A stretch of 64,000 nucleotides of DNA from Aplectana chamaeleonis (Eukaryota > Nematoda > Chromadorea > Rhabditida > Cosmocercidae), in NCBI GenBank assembly GCA_029168955.1, contig JAPDOI010000040.1, forward strand, positions 372,001 through 436,000. The letters are read 5' to 3'. The translations under genes were made by a program, and so were the position numbers. Of the stretch, positions 22,086-36,077 are shown in pieces. The notes below the pieces were generated by a model that saw only the letters and a program-made list of their open reading frames with translations, searched no databases and had not been told where the DNA came from. Position 1 is the first letter of the stretch; every line of letters begins with the position of its first letter.

Positions 22086-23682
22086 CAGCCATGAACAGAG
22101 CATCGCATCAAAGGCGTAGGAAGCTACCACTTCACACGGTTTGTATCATAGATCTCGAGCAGATAACGTTGTAGGTCTGGCCGGACATGAAAATAGATGC
22201 AATGAATCATGTCCAGCACATTCACAATCAGGGCATCTATCAGGGACTGACTGATCAATCCGATGGGCGTAGGCCTTTAGATGTGTCGAGTGACCGCGAG
22301 GATTGTTCGGGTGCGTCTCGGTAGATCGGCTTCGCTGTCGTCGACTCGTGGGGGTACGCCGCCATGAATTGAATTGGGCTGAGCATCAGACAGGTACTCT
22401 GCCACAAAGCGCGTATGCTCAGCCATCTGGAGTCTTCTGCGGGAGAGCTCGGATGTCGCCCAGCGTTGTTGATCGACAGCAGACAGGGAAGCATTGAGCG
22501 GCGTGCGTATGTTTCGTGATTGGGGGCCGGACTACAGGAGATGGTAGTTTGGATGGGTCGGGCTCTTGACAATACTTATGAGAAACTGCTGAGACTGGAG
22601 TAAGCAGTGCTGTTTAACAGGGAGTAGGCCGGTTTCTTGATGAAGATGCGGAATAGGCGTCGACTAGTGACATCCAGTAATAAGCCTGAGGGCAGTATTC
22701 TGTGCTCTCTGCAACTTTCTCCAAGAGGATTCAGAGAGATGTCGGGTCCAAATAGTAGCGCCATATTCCAAGACCGGCTGGACCATGGCTCTATAAGTCG
22801 TACGTAGTAGTTCTTTCGTGCTGCCCCACGAGGTTCCAGCCAAGGCGTCAAGAATGTTGTTGCGCGAGTTGACAGTGGCAGCTCGTATACGCGTGTTCTC
22901 ACGGAATCGTAAAGAGTGGTCCAGGAAAACTCCTAATAGTCGAGGATGCTTAGATAGTGGCAGCTCGTGACCATCCCAGACGACTTTGGGATTTAGTCGA
23001 TGTTCGATAGTAGCAATTGTACATAGTGTAGCACTTGATTTGGAGGCAGAGACAGTCAGCGACTTTGATTTAAGATACACTGCCAGGGTCCGTAAGTAGC
23101 CATTCATGGCAGCAGTGGCTCGATCGATAACTGAGTCCGTGCAAACGATTGTGATGTCATCGGCGTACAGGCACATATGAATACCAGTTGGTGGCTCAGG
23201 AATATCAGACAGAAACAGCGAAAACAAGCTCGGGGATAACACCCCGCCTTGCGGGACACCGGCTTTCAAAGGGACCGAAGACGACAAATGTCCGTCGAAC
23301 TTTACTCGAATGGACCGGTTCTTGAAAAGCTATTAATCCAACTTTTAGACCAACTGGGCATATCCGATTCCAGTATGGGTTTCGATAGAAGCGGGATACT
23401 GACGCTATCAAACGCAGCCGTGACATCAATAGCAACGACGAGGCTTCTACCAGCCGGAGTCTTGCGATTGAATCCAGCAATGATATGCTCGGTGATGTCA
23501 GGGCAGTGATGGTCGAATGCTCCTTCTTGAAACCATGCTGGTGAGTGTTGTGCTGCAACGCGTTTTGGAGGAGCGGATTGACGACTTTTTCCGCAAGCTT
23601 GGCAAGGGGGGAGAGAAGGGAAATGGGGCGGTGGGAGGCAGCCTTATTCGGCGGTTTCCCTGGCTTGGCAATGGGGATGACG
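22086..23682 (-). pseudogene. Element D, 3' part of RT
   Basis: Minus-strand frames at 23205-23558, 22664-23287 and 22255-22572 hold PHRP-type motif sequence, HGFKKEHSTITALTS, AGVPQGGVLSPSLF and YADDITIVCTD. The segment WRKLQRAQNTALRLITGC follows. The C-terminal portion is heavily frameshifted. It continues from the 5' part at 27802 exactly at the E insertion point (ARWKQA). Confidence 0.85.
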
Positions 23683-23727
23683 ACAGCTTGTTTCTCTTCT
23701 TCTTTGCAGCCACGAAGAGGGGTTCTG

Positions 23728-24719
23728 TCATAGGTTCAGAAACTCGGCCACTAGCACAGGGTTCGTCCACAGATCCATTGTCGTTAATGTAGTCGGTCTC
23801 TTCGGGCAATGTAACAGGTGCGCAGTAGTATGCCCTTGACTACCGCAATCAGAGCACTCGTCAGGTTTGCTGTTGTCAATCCTATGCAAATATGACATAA
23901 GCATGGGGGAGTGTCCACAGCGTAACGATGCGAGGGTGCACCTGGCACGCCTGCCAAGTTCCATCTCTGTCTCGCTGACCTTCGGAGGTGCGACTCCCAG
24001 GATGGAGTTTATGGCAACTCTGCTCAAATGTTCCTTCACGAATTGCTTGTTGCGCTTCGGTCCATCTCTGCACATCTATTTTCGACGGAGCATCGGCGAA
24101 AGGCTTTCTGATACGTCTCTCTCTCACCGTGTTCAGTACTCTTCGCGATGGATGATTCGGCTGTTTCACGATGCTAATGTACATTTGTTGCGCATGGAGT
24201 TGGCAGTGGTCTCTAACTGGCAATATGCGAGCTTCGGCGTGTAAGTGTTCAATTGGAGAGCTTCAAGAGCAGCCCGTTGCAATTCGCAGAGCACAATTTT
24301 GGACGCGCTGCAGCTTGGACCAAGATGAGTCCGACACGATGTGCTGCCAGACTGGCGCAGCATACTCCAAGGCGGGTTGCACAATAGCCTTATACGTGGT
24401 CAGGATCGTTTCTTTATTGCATCCCCAGGACGTTCCACCGAGAGCACGCAGGAGTCTTGTTTTCACTGTGGCTTGCTTCTGCTCAGTGTTCTTATGAAAC
24501 CTCAACGAAGGATCCAACACGAGTCCAAGTAGTTTGGGGAATCGGGTGGCCTGCAATTGAGTTTCGTCCCATTTCATCATAGGATGGGCACTGTGCTCTG
24601 CATTATTAGTGGAAAAGACGGTGACGGATGATTTGGAGGCAGAGACTGTGAGTAATTTGCGATCGAAGAAACATTTCAACTCGATCAAGTAGTCATTGAT
24701 TTTACTGGCGGCTACCTTA
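23728..24719 (-). pseudogene. Element E, RT thumb and C-terminal finger
   Basis: The frame at 24263-24688 contains LLGLVLDPSLRFHKNTEQKQ and WGCNKETILTTYKAIVQPA. The frames at 23882-24223 and 23728-24075 carry PVRDHCQLHAQQMYISIVK and LGRRARCTLASLRCGHSP. They end in the finger CSDCGSQGHTTAHLLHCP. There are two frame changes. The coding stretch begins where the MITE at 24720 enters. Confidence 0.85.
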
Positions 24720-25195
24720 AGCCTAGTTTTGACTGCAGGTGGTCGCTACGGCCATGCGAGGGACAACTGTTCCTTTTTCATCGCGCGTGAAGGAAAGCCG
24801 CTCCAATAGTGATCGCTTCGTGGCAAACGTCCTACATCGCTGGGTCGCGGCGACGAAATCCTATGTTTTACTGCATCGCTGCTTGAAGATCGATTCTCAG
24901 TGGTCGCTGACCATCGCTCCATCGCGGCCAAAATGACAGCGATGGAGCGATTGTCAGCGAATGACACGTTTCGTCTAATGAACGTTGACCCTTTCACACG
25001 ACAAGATCAGTGCTTTCGAGTCGAAACGCGTTATTGATGAATACCAGCCATTAATTTCACTGATTGATTGAATTTTTTCTATCATCTGTGGGCCTATGCA
25101 CTATGAACAGAATCGCTGCCGCTGCTACATCGCTGCAGCAGCGGGTGCAAAATCGCTGCGATGAAAAACAGCAGCGATGCAGTCAAAACTAGGCT
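24720..25195. repeat. MITE inside element E, AGCCTAG termini, 3-bp duplication
   Basis: Ends are AGCCTAGTTTTGACTGCA and the exact complement ending in AGGCT. The flanks TTA (24717-24719) and TGA (25196-25198) suggest a 3-bp, PIF/Harbinger-like duplication with one mutated copy. Excision joins the family-1 RT sequence at the position found uninterrupted in copies F and H. The interior has repeated CAGCGATG motifs. Confidence 0.85.
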
Positions 25196-26382
25196 TGAAT
25201 GTCGCGATCTCGGCACAGAATAGTAATATCATCCGCGTATGCAACGAACTTGATGTCTTGAGGGGGAACGGGCAGATCTTCTAGATATAAACTGAAAAGT
25301 GCAGGCGATAAAACTCCTTCTTGAGGGACACCAGCGGCGATGGGGATGCTATTGGAAACATGTCCCTGGAATAGCACATTTGCACGACGTCCTTTAGTGA
25401 AGGCAGTTATCCACCGCTTCTGCCATGGCTTAATGGTAGACTTCAACAGATTCTCTGATAGTAAGCCTAGATTTACAGTGTCAAATGCCTTTGTTAAGTC
25501 GAGGGCCACACCAACAGTACGTTGGGGTTTGATGGCATTGAAGCCGTCCAGAACATAACTCACAATTTACAACAAGGCCGTAGTGGTGGAATGTAATTTA
25601 CGGAAACCATGTTGGTGCTGCTGTTGGCTGTTATCCTCGGCGAGCTCCTCCACAACCAGTTTTTTGGCAATTTTGGCGATGGGTGAGAGCAGACTGATCG
25701 GCCGGTACCCTTTAGCCGTGGATGGTGACTTTCCCGGCTTCGGCAGTGGAATAACACGAGCCACTTTCCAATTTTGGGGTAAAGTACATGTACGAAACGA
25801 TGTATTTATGACGTCACCAATAAGGGGCAGTAGTTCACTGGGCAGTCTCTTCAGGACTGCAGGGCTCAAACCGTCTGGCCCTATTGCCTTCGAGTTGCTC
25901 ATCTCCTTTATCACCTTCTCGACCTGTGCAGGCGTGACTGCATCATCTACATCCATGAGAGGCAATTTACAGAGTTCCCGTACAGTTGTTCTATTCTGCT
26001 TCTCTCTGTTGGTTCTAGTGATGAAGAAACGCTTCCCAAGAGCATTTGCGGCCTCCTTCCCTAATTTGAAAACTCCACCTTCAAATTCAATCGTGGAATT
26101 GTTGGCGGAGGTGAACTTTCCGGAGATCCTTTTCAAGGCCTTCCACGTTGCTGCTGCATCATTTCTGTAGTTCATCTTCTCAGTGAACTTTTCCCAAGTT
26201 TCCTTCTTGTGCCTGTCAAGGTCCTTCCTGATCTCATCATCCAGCGTAGCGATGTCTGGGTCAAGATGATCTGCCGCTCTCTTTGCGCCCCTTGTCCTTA
26301 TCTTCTGCAATGTTTCCCTGGTGACATTGGGAAAGAAGGTCTTTACGCGGCCTTCAGGGATCGCAGCTTTCATAGCCTTCAA
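25196..26382 (-). pseudogene. Element E, RT N-terminal half
   Basis: 25567-26382 encodes the linker and early RT, with SKAIGPDGLSPAVLKRLP, PLPKPGKSPS, PISLLSPIAK and HGFRKLHSTTTALL. 25199-25563 continues with VALDLTKAFDTVNLG, a PQEG variant of PQGG, and YADDITILCRD. One frame change occurs at about 25565 (an in-frame stop between ALL and SYVLDG). Confidence 0.87.
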
Positions 26383-27654
<1,272 letters not shown>

Positions 27655-27655
<1 letters not shown>

Positions 27656-27780
27656 CAGGAGAGCTGCAGCCAGCCAGCACCTCTCCCATGACAAAAACCT
27701 TCTCCGCGGAGGGATTGACGTCGGTTTGCACGGAGGTGGTCTTCTTTCCTCCACACTGCCACGGCGCGAACGTACGACAT
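27655..27780 (-). CDS. Element E leader ORF, 41 codons
   Basis: The frame starts [12 protein letters not shown] at the first ATG of the element and ends at TGA 27655-27657. It is homologous to the leaders of C, G and H. Here the slippery heptamer is AGGTTTT in place of GGGTTTT, so -1 slipping would be weakened. The downstream stem (GGGAGAG with CTCTCCT) is kept. Confidence 0.55.
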
Positions 27781-27801
27781 CTCGGCAGCACAGCTTGTTT
27801 C

Positions 27802-29622
27802 CAGCGGGCTGGAATAACACCAGAACTGAATGACGAATGAATAAGATCAGAGAGCAGTTCGTAATAGGGATCAGGAATATGTTTGAGATGAACAGCCGAA
27901 ATCCCGTCGGGTCCCTCAGCCCGCGAATTTTTCATCGATTTGATGACCTTGTCGATGGCGAAAGGAGAGATAATAGGGACATCCAGTCGACTGAGTTTCC
28001 TGATTGCTCGCATTGTTCGTCTGTGTTGGTTATCCCGAGGCGATGACGCAGATGCAAATAAATTGTCGAGCAGACAATCAGCCTTGTATCCGTGCTCGAA
28101 TCTTTCAGACGGAAACTCGAGCATGTTGCGTACTCATACTCATACTCAATCAGTACTCATCTTTTTGCCTGAAAGCCGCTTCGAGGTGGTCCAGGCTTTT
28201 TTGGCATCCACCGCAAAATCGATCGACTCGGTGAGCTCTTTCCAGCGTTGCTGCTTGTGTTGATTTAGCAGTGCGGCGATGTTTTCCGACAGCTGTTGTA
28301 TCGTTGGATCATTGGGGTCCGATCTTCGCTTGTCATCTCTCATAGTGATCAGTTCAAGCACTTCACTGGGCACGTTTGGGTGAAAAGTCTTTACACGTCC
28401 AGTAGGAATAGCAGCTTTGGAAGCACGTCCTATGGCATCGACAATGAACTTCTCCTTGTCGTAGACTGAGCCGTCCCACGGGTAGCTGGCCACCTGGCTG
28501 AGCAACACCTCTTTGAATAGGTCCCAGTTAGCCTTACGATGATTAGAATAGGACTTACAACGAGAGCCAGAGAACGGAGCAAGCAAACTATTAAGTGACA
28601 GATCCAATGACGTAGTAATGGGAAGATGATCACTGGCCAGCGCCACATCAGTGGACCGGTTACAGGAAATAGCTAGCGAAGATGATACAAACGTGATATC
28701 GGGTGAGGAGGGTCTGCCCACCGCTGGAAGACGAGTGGGAGAATCCTCATTGATAGGCACAAGATCACAATCATCTGCGAAAAGCTTAGTGAGTTCACCT
28801 ATATTGTCAGGCTCTAGAGGAGAAAACCACAAAGGAGAATGAGCATTAAAATCACCAGCTATTACAACCGAACTTGATGATAAGGCAGCATGGACATCAT
28901 GTAAGTAATTTGTGGGGTCAAACGCATTGGGACAGGATGTGGTGGGGGTATATAGACATTGACAATATCAAGGGGCCTTTTTGTAGTACAATATGAACTC
29001 CAAGACATTCAACAACATCATCATCGGGAAGAGCAATAATGTAAGAAGGGATAGATGATTTTACAAAAGTTGAAACACCACCGTCATGGGAAGTACGTGG
29101 AATGTGATAGGATAAATAACCGGGGAGACGGGGGAGGGAGGAGGAAGATGTGCTAAGCTTGGTCTCCTGCAGGAGAATGACATCAGTTTGAGTGCGATCT
29201 ACATACAGTGTGAGTTCAGCAAGTTTGGCACGCAGGCCATTTATGTTGAGTTGATAAATGCTTAGACAATGTTGAGGAACCCTAGGAGGATTTACAGAGC
29301 AAGACATACAACAGTAAGCATGAGTGTAGTCATCATAGCTGGACAATCCCGAACATTTGAGGTGCACCCAGCCAAGGCAACGCCACATTGAATGCTCGCA
29401 TGTTGGGCAGATAGCCCGCAGTGACAGCAGGGATATCGCGTTGCCTTGCTGCACGGTCCCGGATTCCTCTCGACGCCAGCTCGTAGAAGTAGATTACAGA
29501 GGAGTGTAGCGGCCAGCCATCTACACTCCCAATACGAAAAAACTCCACATGGAGTGATTGATGTTCGTTTGATAAGCCTCCATACACCGACTCCACAGAT
29601 TCACCACGCGTAGGTTGAACAT
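27802..29622 (-). pseudogene. Element D, 5' part: leader, 2A-like, PHD, endonuclease, early RT
   Basis: The first ATG (29622) starts MFNLRVVNLW. AGVERNPGP is encoded in another frame near 29460, followed by a PHD-like finger with WVHLKCSGLSSYDD. Endonuclease motifs are LLQETKLSTSSS, SIPSYIIALPDDD and, at 28146-28832, SSSLAISCNRSTDVALASDH. The RT begins [18 protein letters not shown] and stops at ARWKQA, where E entered. Several frameshifts are present. The leader is 2 nt shorter than in B, so the ATG is out of frame with the 2A-like motif. Confidence 0.85.
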
Positions 29623-29639
29623 CTTGAATCCCCACCGAA

Positions 29640-30028
29640 CCGGGGACCCGACCAGTCACTATGATTTGCACTGAATTGCACCCAAAAAGTGACCGGTTGA
29701 GTGACCAATTTCTGCTTGAGCAGCGCGATGAACGGTCGCTGCTGCCTGTTTAGGAGGACTCCTCTTTCTCTACCCTGTCTGCGTCCTAGATTTTTGGAGC
29801 GAAGTCCGGCACTTAGGAAGTGGGATTACCGTGGAAAGCCTCGAATTAGTTACCACGGAACCGAATAGACTGACAATTGTAAGTTGAAGGCACTCTTCCA
29901 TTGTGAAATGGGACCTAAAATGAGTTTTCAATCACGAAGGACCACAAACAATAGAAGTGAAGCAAAAAGGATCTCGACATTATTTTGTTGCAATCACAAC
30001 TCGCTTTTTATTACTTTACTGACGGCAT
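29640..30028. other. Unassigned stretch
   Basis: No motif-bearing ORF, repeat or RNA was recognised here. Confidence 0.3.
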
Positions 30029-30154
30029 CAATCGCGCTGATACCTTGCCTTCCTCATTGTGTGTTGGCGCAGACTGGGTGCACATATGTTTTAACATACG
30101 TGCACCAAATTCGCGCCAACACACAATGAGGAACGCAAAGTATCAGTGCGATCC
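30029..30154. repeat. Palindromic foldback MITE, copy 3 (GATACTTTGCGTTCC family)
   Basis: The left arm GCTGATACCTTGCCTTCCTC and the right arm ending GAACGCAAAGTATCAG share the family termini. The palindrome continues through GTGTTGGCGC and GTGCAC to a TTTTAACAT centre. GATCC lies at the outer right border. Confidence 0.85.
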
Positions 30155-31150
30155 GTGCTGACTGTAGGCTTCCGTACAACTTGTGGGGCAAGTCGCGCCT
30201 TATAGTCAGTGTTGGATGGGGAGCGTTCACGCTTCTTTGCAGTCGTTTCATATTCCGAAACATGGCACTGAAACACCGTGTTCTCAACCACGTGGATGCT
30301 TCTTGTCGCTGTACAGTTGCAGAGGTGGTCAATTTGACGCCTCCCCATCATTCTCATCAATGCGTCAACGCGACGTGGCTCGCAGAGTTGCCAGTATACC
30401 AAGGTCTTTACCCACTGGTGGCGCATTGCAAAGGGGGCGTAGAGTAAAGCTCCACGAGCTATGTTGACTCTTTCTACATTAGCTAAATGCGCGTCTCCGC
30501 CTTTTTGTAAAATGAAGTTGATTGCTGGCCCGTACCTTATTGATTAAAGTAGATATCCATCCGGTTGACTCCTTTTGTATTCATTTGTTAGCAGTTATCG
30601 GCTCGTTCATCTACCGAAAGGAAACAAAGCGATTTATTAAACCCCCAATCAAGTCTCGATTCCATACGCAGCGCAATATTTCATTCAGCTAGCTAATTAT
30701 GTCTGTATATGTTATTGAGAATTTAGGTGCATCACGTGGAAAATAGCGACGGTAATATGCCTTTTACTCGTAGAGCCAATGCATACAATAGCAATCGGCG
30801 GCCTGCGTACCTCAGTCCTGAATCGTATGCTTCACAGGTTAGTTGCTCATCTTCATTGTCATGTATTAAACCCTGATTTGCAATTTCTGGTTCAAATACC
30901 CTCTATAAAGCATCGTAATTCACATCATTCGAGGCGCGAGCGACGCGCGCGACTCCTCGGCCTCCGTCTGCCCTACGCTCTCTCACTGTCTCTAACCTCC
31001 GATACGCACCAGCACGCGTAGGAACCAAGTGAATTTTGCTGTTTTATAGCCTGTAGGCCCTGGGGACAGTGACCTGGAGGACGATCAGGCCCTTTAATTT
31101 AGTCATTTTAATATCATTTTTCACCTGCTCCACCTGTGTTTCTGAGCGCT
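30155..31150. other. Unassigned stretch
   Basis: A GC-rich patch around 30930-31020 has short open frames. No motif is recognised. A B-box-like GGTTCAAATACC at 30890 has no A box at the right distance. Confidence 0.3.
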
Positions 31151-31155
31151 CGTGA

Positions 31156-31252
31156 ACCCCCCTCATGTGCCTATACAGGTTCTTGAATGCAAAGGGCCCT
31201 AGCTTGGGGCTTTTTGCATTCAAGAACCTGTATAGGCACATGAGGGGGGGGG
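31156..31252. repeat. Near-perfect hairpin, about 38-bp arms
   Basis: CCCCCCTCATGTGCCTATAC and its continuation AGGTTCTTGAATGCAAA are followed, after about 18 bp, by the exact complement. This is a strong cruciform or hairpin-forming sequence and a likely MITE remnant. Confidence 0.9.
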
Positions 31253-31362
31253 TTACAGTGGGCGGAAAGCTAATGTATTTTTTATGCCTGAATGATTTCC
31301 GTAAGATTTTCTGAAGCCGATCCTCTGTTGGTTTTGTGTGCATAGTCTTGTGAGAGACAACT

Positions 31363-31482
31363 GGGCTGGGATTCTTGAACGCAAACCGTGGGCTGCAGTT
31401 GGGTTTGTCTCCAAAGAATGCGTGCTATTTCCGCGGCAAACCCAACTGTAGCCCACGGTTCGCCGTTCATGAATTCCAGCCC
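31363..31482. repeat. Foldback MITE, GGGCTGGGATTC family, copy 1
   Basis: The left arm GGGCTGGGATTCTTGAACG pairs with the right arm ending CGTTCATGAATTCCAGCCC. The palindrome continues through AAACCGTGGGCTGCAGTTGG. The same termini occur at 62458-62673. Confidence 0.88.
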
Positions 31483-33513
31483 TGGTGAGCTCACGTGTTC
31501 AGCCTAGCCAACAACAATTTGGCCTGATTGTTACTGTTCCACTGACCTTTTCTGCGTCCAGTCTTCTTGGAAGTCCCTATTCAGACTTCTTAGCGAGAAC
31601 ACAAAGTCCGCAAAATGCGACCTATTCTACAACACAGCCCCTTTATAGGCCACCTATAGAAAAAACATGATTAATCACAATCACATCCAAGAACTACAAT
31701 TGCTACACTCGTCTATCATCCGTACTTCGCAATAAACGTTTTTCTTCTTTATGATATGAACGACTGCACAGTTGGATGAATACTCCACTTTTTCGTATTG
31801 TCTGTTACATGGGCTAACGATGTTTGGCTGGAATCCGAAAAAGGGTCACTCAGACCCCCCCCCCCCACCCTCTGGGAGCGTGACTCAGTCTGTTTTCCTC
31901 ATATCAGTTAAAACGGGAGGGGGACTTTAGGACAAAATCATTATAGGATGGAGTAATTATACGCTATCTCGCGCCTCGTCAAGGTTGCCAACAGCAATCT
32001 TCCTCCCGAGTCTCTGCGAGAGACATTAGACAACCAAGATCTGGCCGCGGCGGGAAAGGCTGGGGCTCGGACGAGTTTTGCAGGCGCCCTCCACGATGAA
32101 TGCTGCTCATCGCCTCTCACGACTGTATCACAGAAGGGTACCGATTCCTCGCCACTATTGATTACAGGAGTGGTAGAGATTGTTTATTACAAAAGCACAT
32201 TAATCAATACATCAGAAGACCTCAAAAGGGTCCCTTTGGGAACTAAATTATTCCTTCATGGCCACCTGATCATCTTTTTCGGATAAAACAAGCAGATACA
32301 AAGCTCATGCAGTCGAGTTAAGGATAAGTTTCCGACCAGGGGTGAGCATTTACCGTTTACCGATTAACCGGATTCACCGGTGTTTGATCCCGAGAGCAGT
32401 TCTCTGGGCTCGCATACGGGAAGGAGGAAAGATCATCGAATATGACTACGAGCCGATTTATTTGGTACAAATTTATGACCCCTAAGGCGCTTGCCCGCCA
32501 TTGTTTTCGAAAACGATTTCAGGCTATGAAATTTTGTACGTTTTGAAAGAGAGGTAAAAAAAACCATATAAGCCGCCTAGGCACGCGCACACATATGTCG
32601 ACGGGATGAGATTTGAAAACTTGTCACGATATTTAAAAAGCACCCTATTATTCCCATAAGTTTCTTACTCATTTTTTCACGGCTTTGTTGTTCAAAAGAT
32701 TAACCGAAGTGTTCCTCTACCCGACAAACCTTGAAACGTTTTCATAGCAAGCCCGGTGAAAAGTTTCGGCAAGAAATTCACCGAAAAAATTACCGCACAA
32801 AAGAAAGTGTTCGACCAAATTTTCCATAAAACGGATAAAATAATTTATCTTTATCTTTTTAATTTGAAAAATACCTTCATGGAAAGTTACGACTGGAAAT
32901 CAGAACCAAATCTTACGGTAACATTTGAAGTGAAAATCAAGTATTTTGGTCGTAACCGGAAGTCATTAAATCCATAGAATCTCTTTTCTAGATATTGGAA
33001 AATGTACTCCAAGCCAAGAATAAAACGTGTTGTCTAATATGACATTATTTTTTACTATTTTATGTACCGCCTTCCATCTCTTTTCGTTTCTTTTTTCATT
33101 CTATTTTCACATTTTTCATTCGATCAGTTCGGCTAGGTAATCATTTTATCAAATTTATCATATTGATTTTATTCCACATGTATATGTTATCACGCCGTAA
33201 TCAATTAAATATTTTCAACCATCTTATTGCACTCATATTCCGTACTCTTTCATCTGATAAATACTCAGTCGTTCTTCGGGATACCTTTCTACAACCAAAT
33301 CGACGAGAGAATCAGGCCTCTGATTTTCCCAATGGCGAAGCGATTAGCTTGGGTCAGCTATGCGTAACCACTCTCCCTCCATCTCCGATGCGAAGGCACT
33401 GTCCTTCTTCGCGCCGCGGCGAGCTGGTCGTAGCGCGACGTCTGCGAAAGATAATTAATTGGGGGAGTCCTTGCTCCCCATTGGCAAACTATGAGCAGGT
33501 GCGAACCATCGTT
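31483..33513. other. Unassigned AT-rich stretch
   Basis: About 2 kb with no motif-bearing ORF. A 73-codon frame at 32756-32977 is Lys-rich with no recognisable domain. CAGGGGTGAGCA at 32338 resembles a hAT terminus, but I found no partner end. A C-tract lies at about 31855-31866. Confidence 0.35.
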
Positions 33514-33561
33514 AACGAGGTGTGCTTCTTCTTCTTCTTTGCAGCCACATCGAGGGTTTTG

Positions 33562-36069
33562 TCATAGGTGAAGAAACTGGGCGACCAGTAGTGGATTCGT
33601 CCATAGATCCATTATGGTCAGCGTGGTAGGTCTCACCGGACAGCGAAATAAATGTGCTGTATCATGGCCGATAGTACCGCAGTCCGGACAGACATCAGAT
33701 TTGGTGCTGTCGATTTTGCTGACGTAGGACATGAGCATTGACGAGTGACCGCAGCGCAACGATGCCAGTGTGCATCTAGCCCTTCTTCCGAGTTGAGTCT
33801 CGGATTCGCAGACTGGGGCGGTACTTCTCCTAGTATAGGATTCACCGCCGCCTTCTCAAGATGACACCGTACGAACTTGGTGTGCTCCTCGCGCAAAAGA
33901 CGGAGTCGTTCTTGCTGTGAGTCGTGCCATCTCTGCAAGTTGACTTTGCATGGAGCATCGGCAAATGGCATTCTTTTGGCTCTCTCTCTAACGGGGTTAA
34001 GCACTCTCCAGGACGGGTGGTTTGGTTGCTTAATAATATTGATTCGTAATTGTTGGGCTTGCAGCTGACAGTGCTCCTTCACAGGCAATAGACGGGCTTC
34101 GGCATGCAGATGCTCGACTGGGGAACTCTTTGCACATCCGGTGGCAATGCGAAGAGCGGCATTTTGTACGCGTTGCATCTTAAACCAGGAAGATTCTGAA
34201 ACTAGATGCTGCCAAACCGGTGCGGCGTATTCCATGGCTGGCTGAAGAATCGCCTTATACGTCATGAGTATCGTTTCCTTGCTGCTACCCCATGAGGTAC
34301 CGCCTAGGGCCCTGAGAACATTGAGTTTGGCTTTAACAACAGCCTGCTTCTGCTCGGTATTTTTATGAAACTTGAGCGACGGATCGAGCACAAGACCGAG
34401 CAGTTTTGGAAATCGAGCAGCAGGCAGACGGTCTCCATCCCACTCTACCTCCGGATGAGCTCTGTGCTCGGATGGGTCCGTTGTGAGGACGGATACTGAT
34501 GATTTCGATGCGGAGATCTTTAGCATCTTGTCGTCGAAGAACCTCTTCAGCGTCTTCAGGTACTCGTTGATCTTGGTGGCGGCTACCTTTATATCCCGGT
34601 CTCGACACATGATTGTTATATCATCGGCGTAGGCGACAGTCTTGATATCCTGTGGTGGTTCAGGCATATCTTCTAGATACAGACTGAAGAGAGCTGGTGA
34701 TAAAACACCGCCCTGGGGGACTCCAGCTGCCATAGGAATACTGTTGGAGACATGGTTCTGGAACATGACTCTTGCCCGTCGACCTTTGATAAAGGCCGAT
34801 ATCCAGCGCTTTGCCACGGTGGTATCGACGACTCCAAAACGTTTCTTGACAAGATTCCTAGGTTAACCGTATCGAAAGCCTTGGTGAGATCCAACGCGAC
34901 AGCAACAGTTCTCAATGGCTTCAAAGCGTTGAACCCGTCGATTGCATAGCTAGTAATTTCTAGCAACGCAGTAGTTGTAGAATGCAGCCTTTTGAACCCG
35001 TGTTGAAACAATTGTTTCTCGTTATGCTCTGCTAAATTCTCCACAATGAGCTTTTCGGCTACCTTAGCGAAAGGTGACATCAAGCTAATGGGTCGATAAC
35101 CCTTTACTGACGACTGAGGTTTGCCTGGCTTCGGCAACGGGATGACGTTGGCTGTCTTCCAGTTTTGGGGAATAATGCACGAGCTGAATGAAGTATTAAT
35201 CACATCAACGACGAGTGGGAGTATCTCAGTCGGGAGCTTCTTCAGTACAGCAGGACAAATGCCGTCGGGACCGACAGCTTTGGAGTTCCGCATGTCCTTT
35301 ATGATCTTCTCTACGTGCGCCACAGTGTACGCATCGGCCGTGCTCATGAGCGGGAGGCGGCACAGCTCTCTAACTGTCACTCTATTCTGCGGACCACGCC
35401 GTGTACTTGTGACAAAGAAGCTTTTTCCAAGAGAGTAGGCGGCTTCCTTACCCGTCTTGAAAACGTTATTATCAAATTCAATGGTGGATACGGTAGCTGG
35501 CGAGCTCTTTCCAGATAGCTTCCGTAGTACCTTCCACGTAGTTGCACTGTCCGCCTTGAAATCCAACTGTCCGTGAACTTTTCCCATTCTTCTTTCTTGT
35601 GCCTGTCCAGATCTTTTCTGATCTCGTCATCGAGTTGAGCAACGACAGGGTCTAGATGGTCGGCTGCTCTCCTGGCATCTCTAGTCCTAATCTTTTGGAG
35701 AATTTCTCTGGTGACGTTTGGATAGAACGTAACGCGGCCAACAGGAATAGCCGCCTTCATGGCCCGGCGGATTACATCAGACAGATGGTGCTCTTTTTGA
35801 TGCACATTGCCGTTCCACGGATAGTCAGCCGCTAGGCGGAGCGCAACCTCGCTGAACAGGCACCAGTCTGCTTGGCCTAAATTGAGATAAGAACGTTGTC
35901 GAACACCAGAATAAGGAGCAAGAGAATTTGAGAGATCGATGTGCACAAAGACAGGAATATGATCACTAGACAATGTAGTCGAGGTAGACCATGAGCAGGT
36001 GTTTGAAAGGTTGGAAGAGACAAGAGTTATGTCTGGGCTAGAAGATCGGCCGTTGGCAGGGAGGCGAGT
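33562..36069 (-). pseudogene. Segment F: endonuclease C-terminus, RT and C-terminal finger
   Basis: 35377-36069 carries [18 protein letters not shown] and [20 protein letters not shown] of the endonuclease. 34673-35587 carries SKAVGPDGICPAVLKKLP, PISLMSPFAKVAEK and VALDLTKAFDTVNLG. 33633-34817 carries AGVPQGGVLSPALF, YADDITIMCRD and WGSSKETILMTYKAILQP. The finger CPDCGTIGHDTAHLFRCP ends the protein near 33660. Frame changes lie near 34800 and 35550 and at 33800. The copy also lacks its catalytic endonuclease N-terminus. Confidence 0.87.
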
Positions 36070-36077
36070 CTGCCGAG

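Noticed and set aside
30875..30910. B-box-like GGTTCAAATACC suggesting a tRNA or SINE
   Set aside because: No matching A box upstream and no foldable cloverleaf; chance similarity.
32338..32360. CAGGGGTGAGCA as a hAT terminus
   Set aside because: No inverted partner end or 8-bp duplication found within 2 kb.
33300..33500. Possible exon in the region left of segment F
   Set aside because: No splice-site pair or conserved protein motif could be matched to the open frame.
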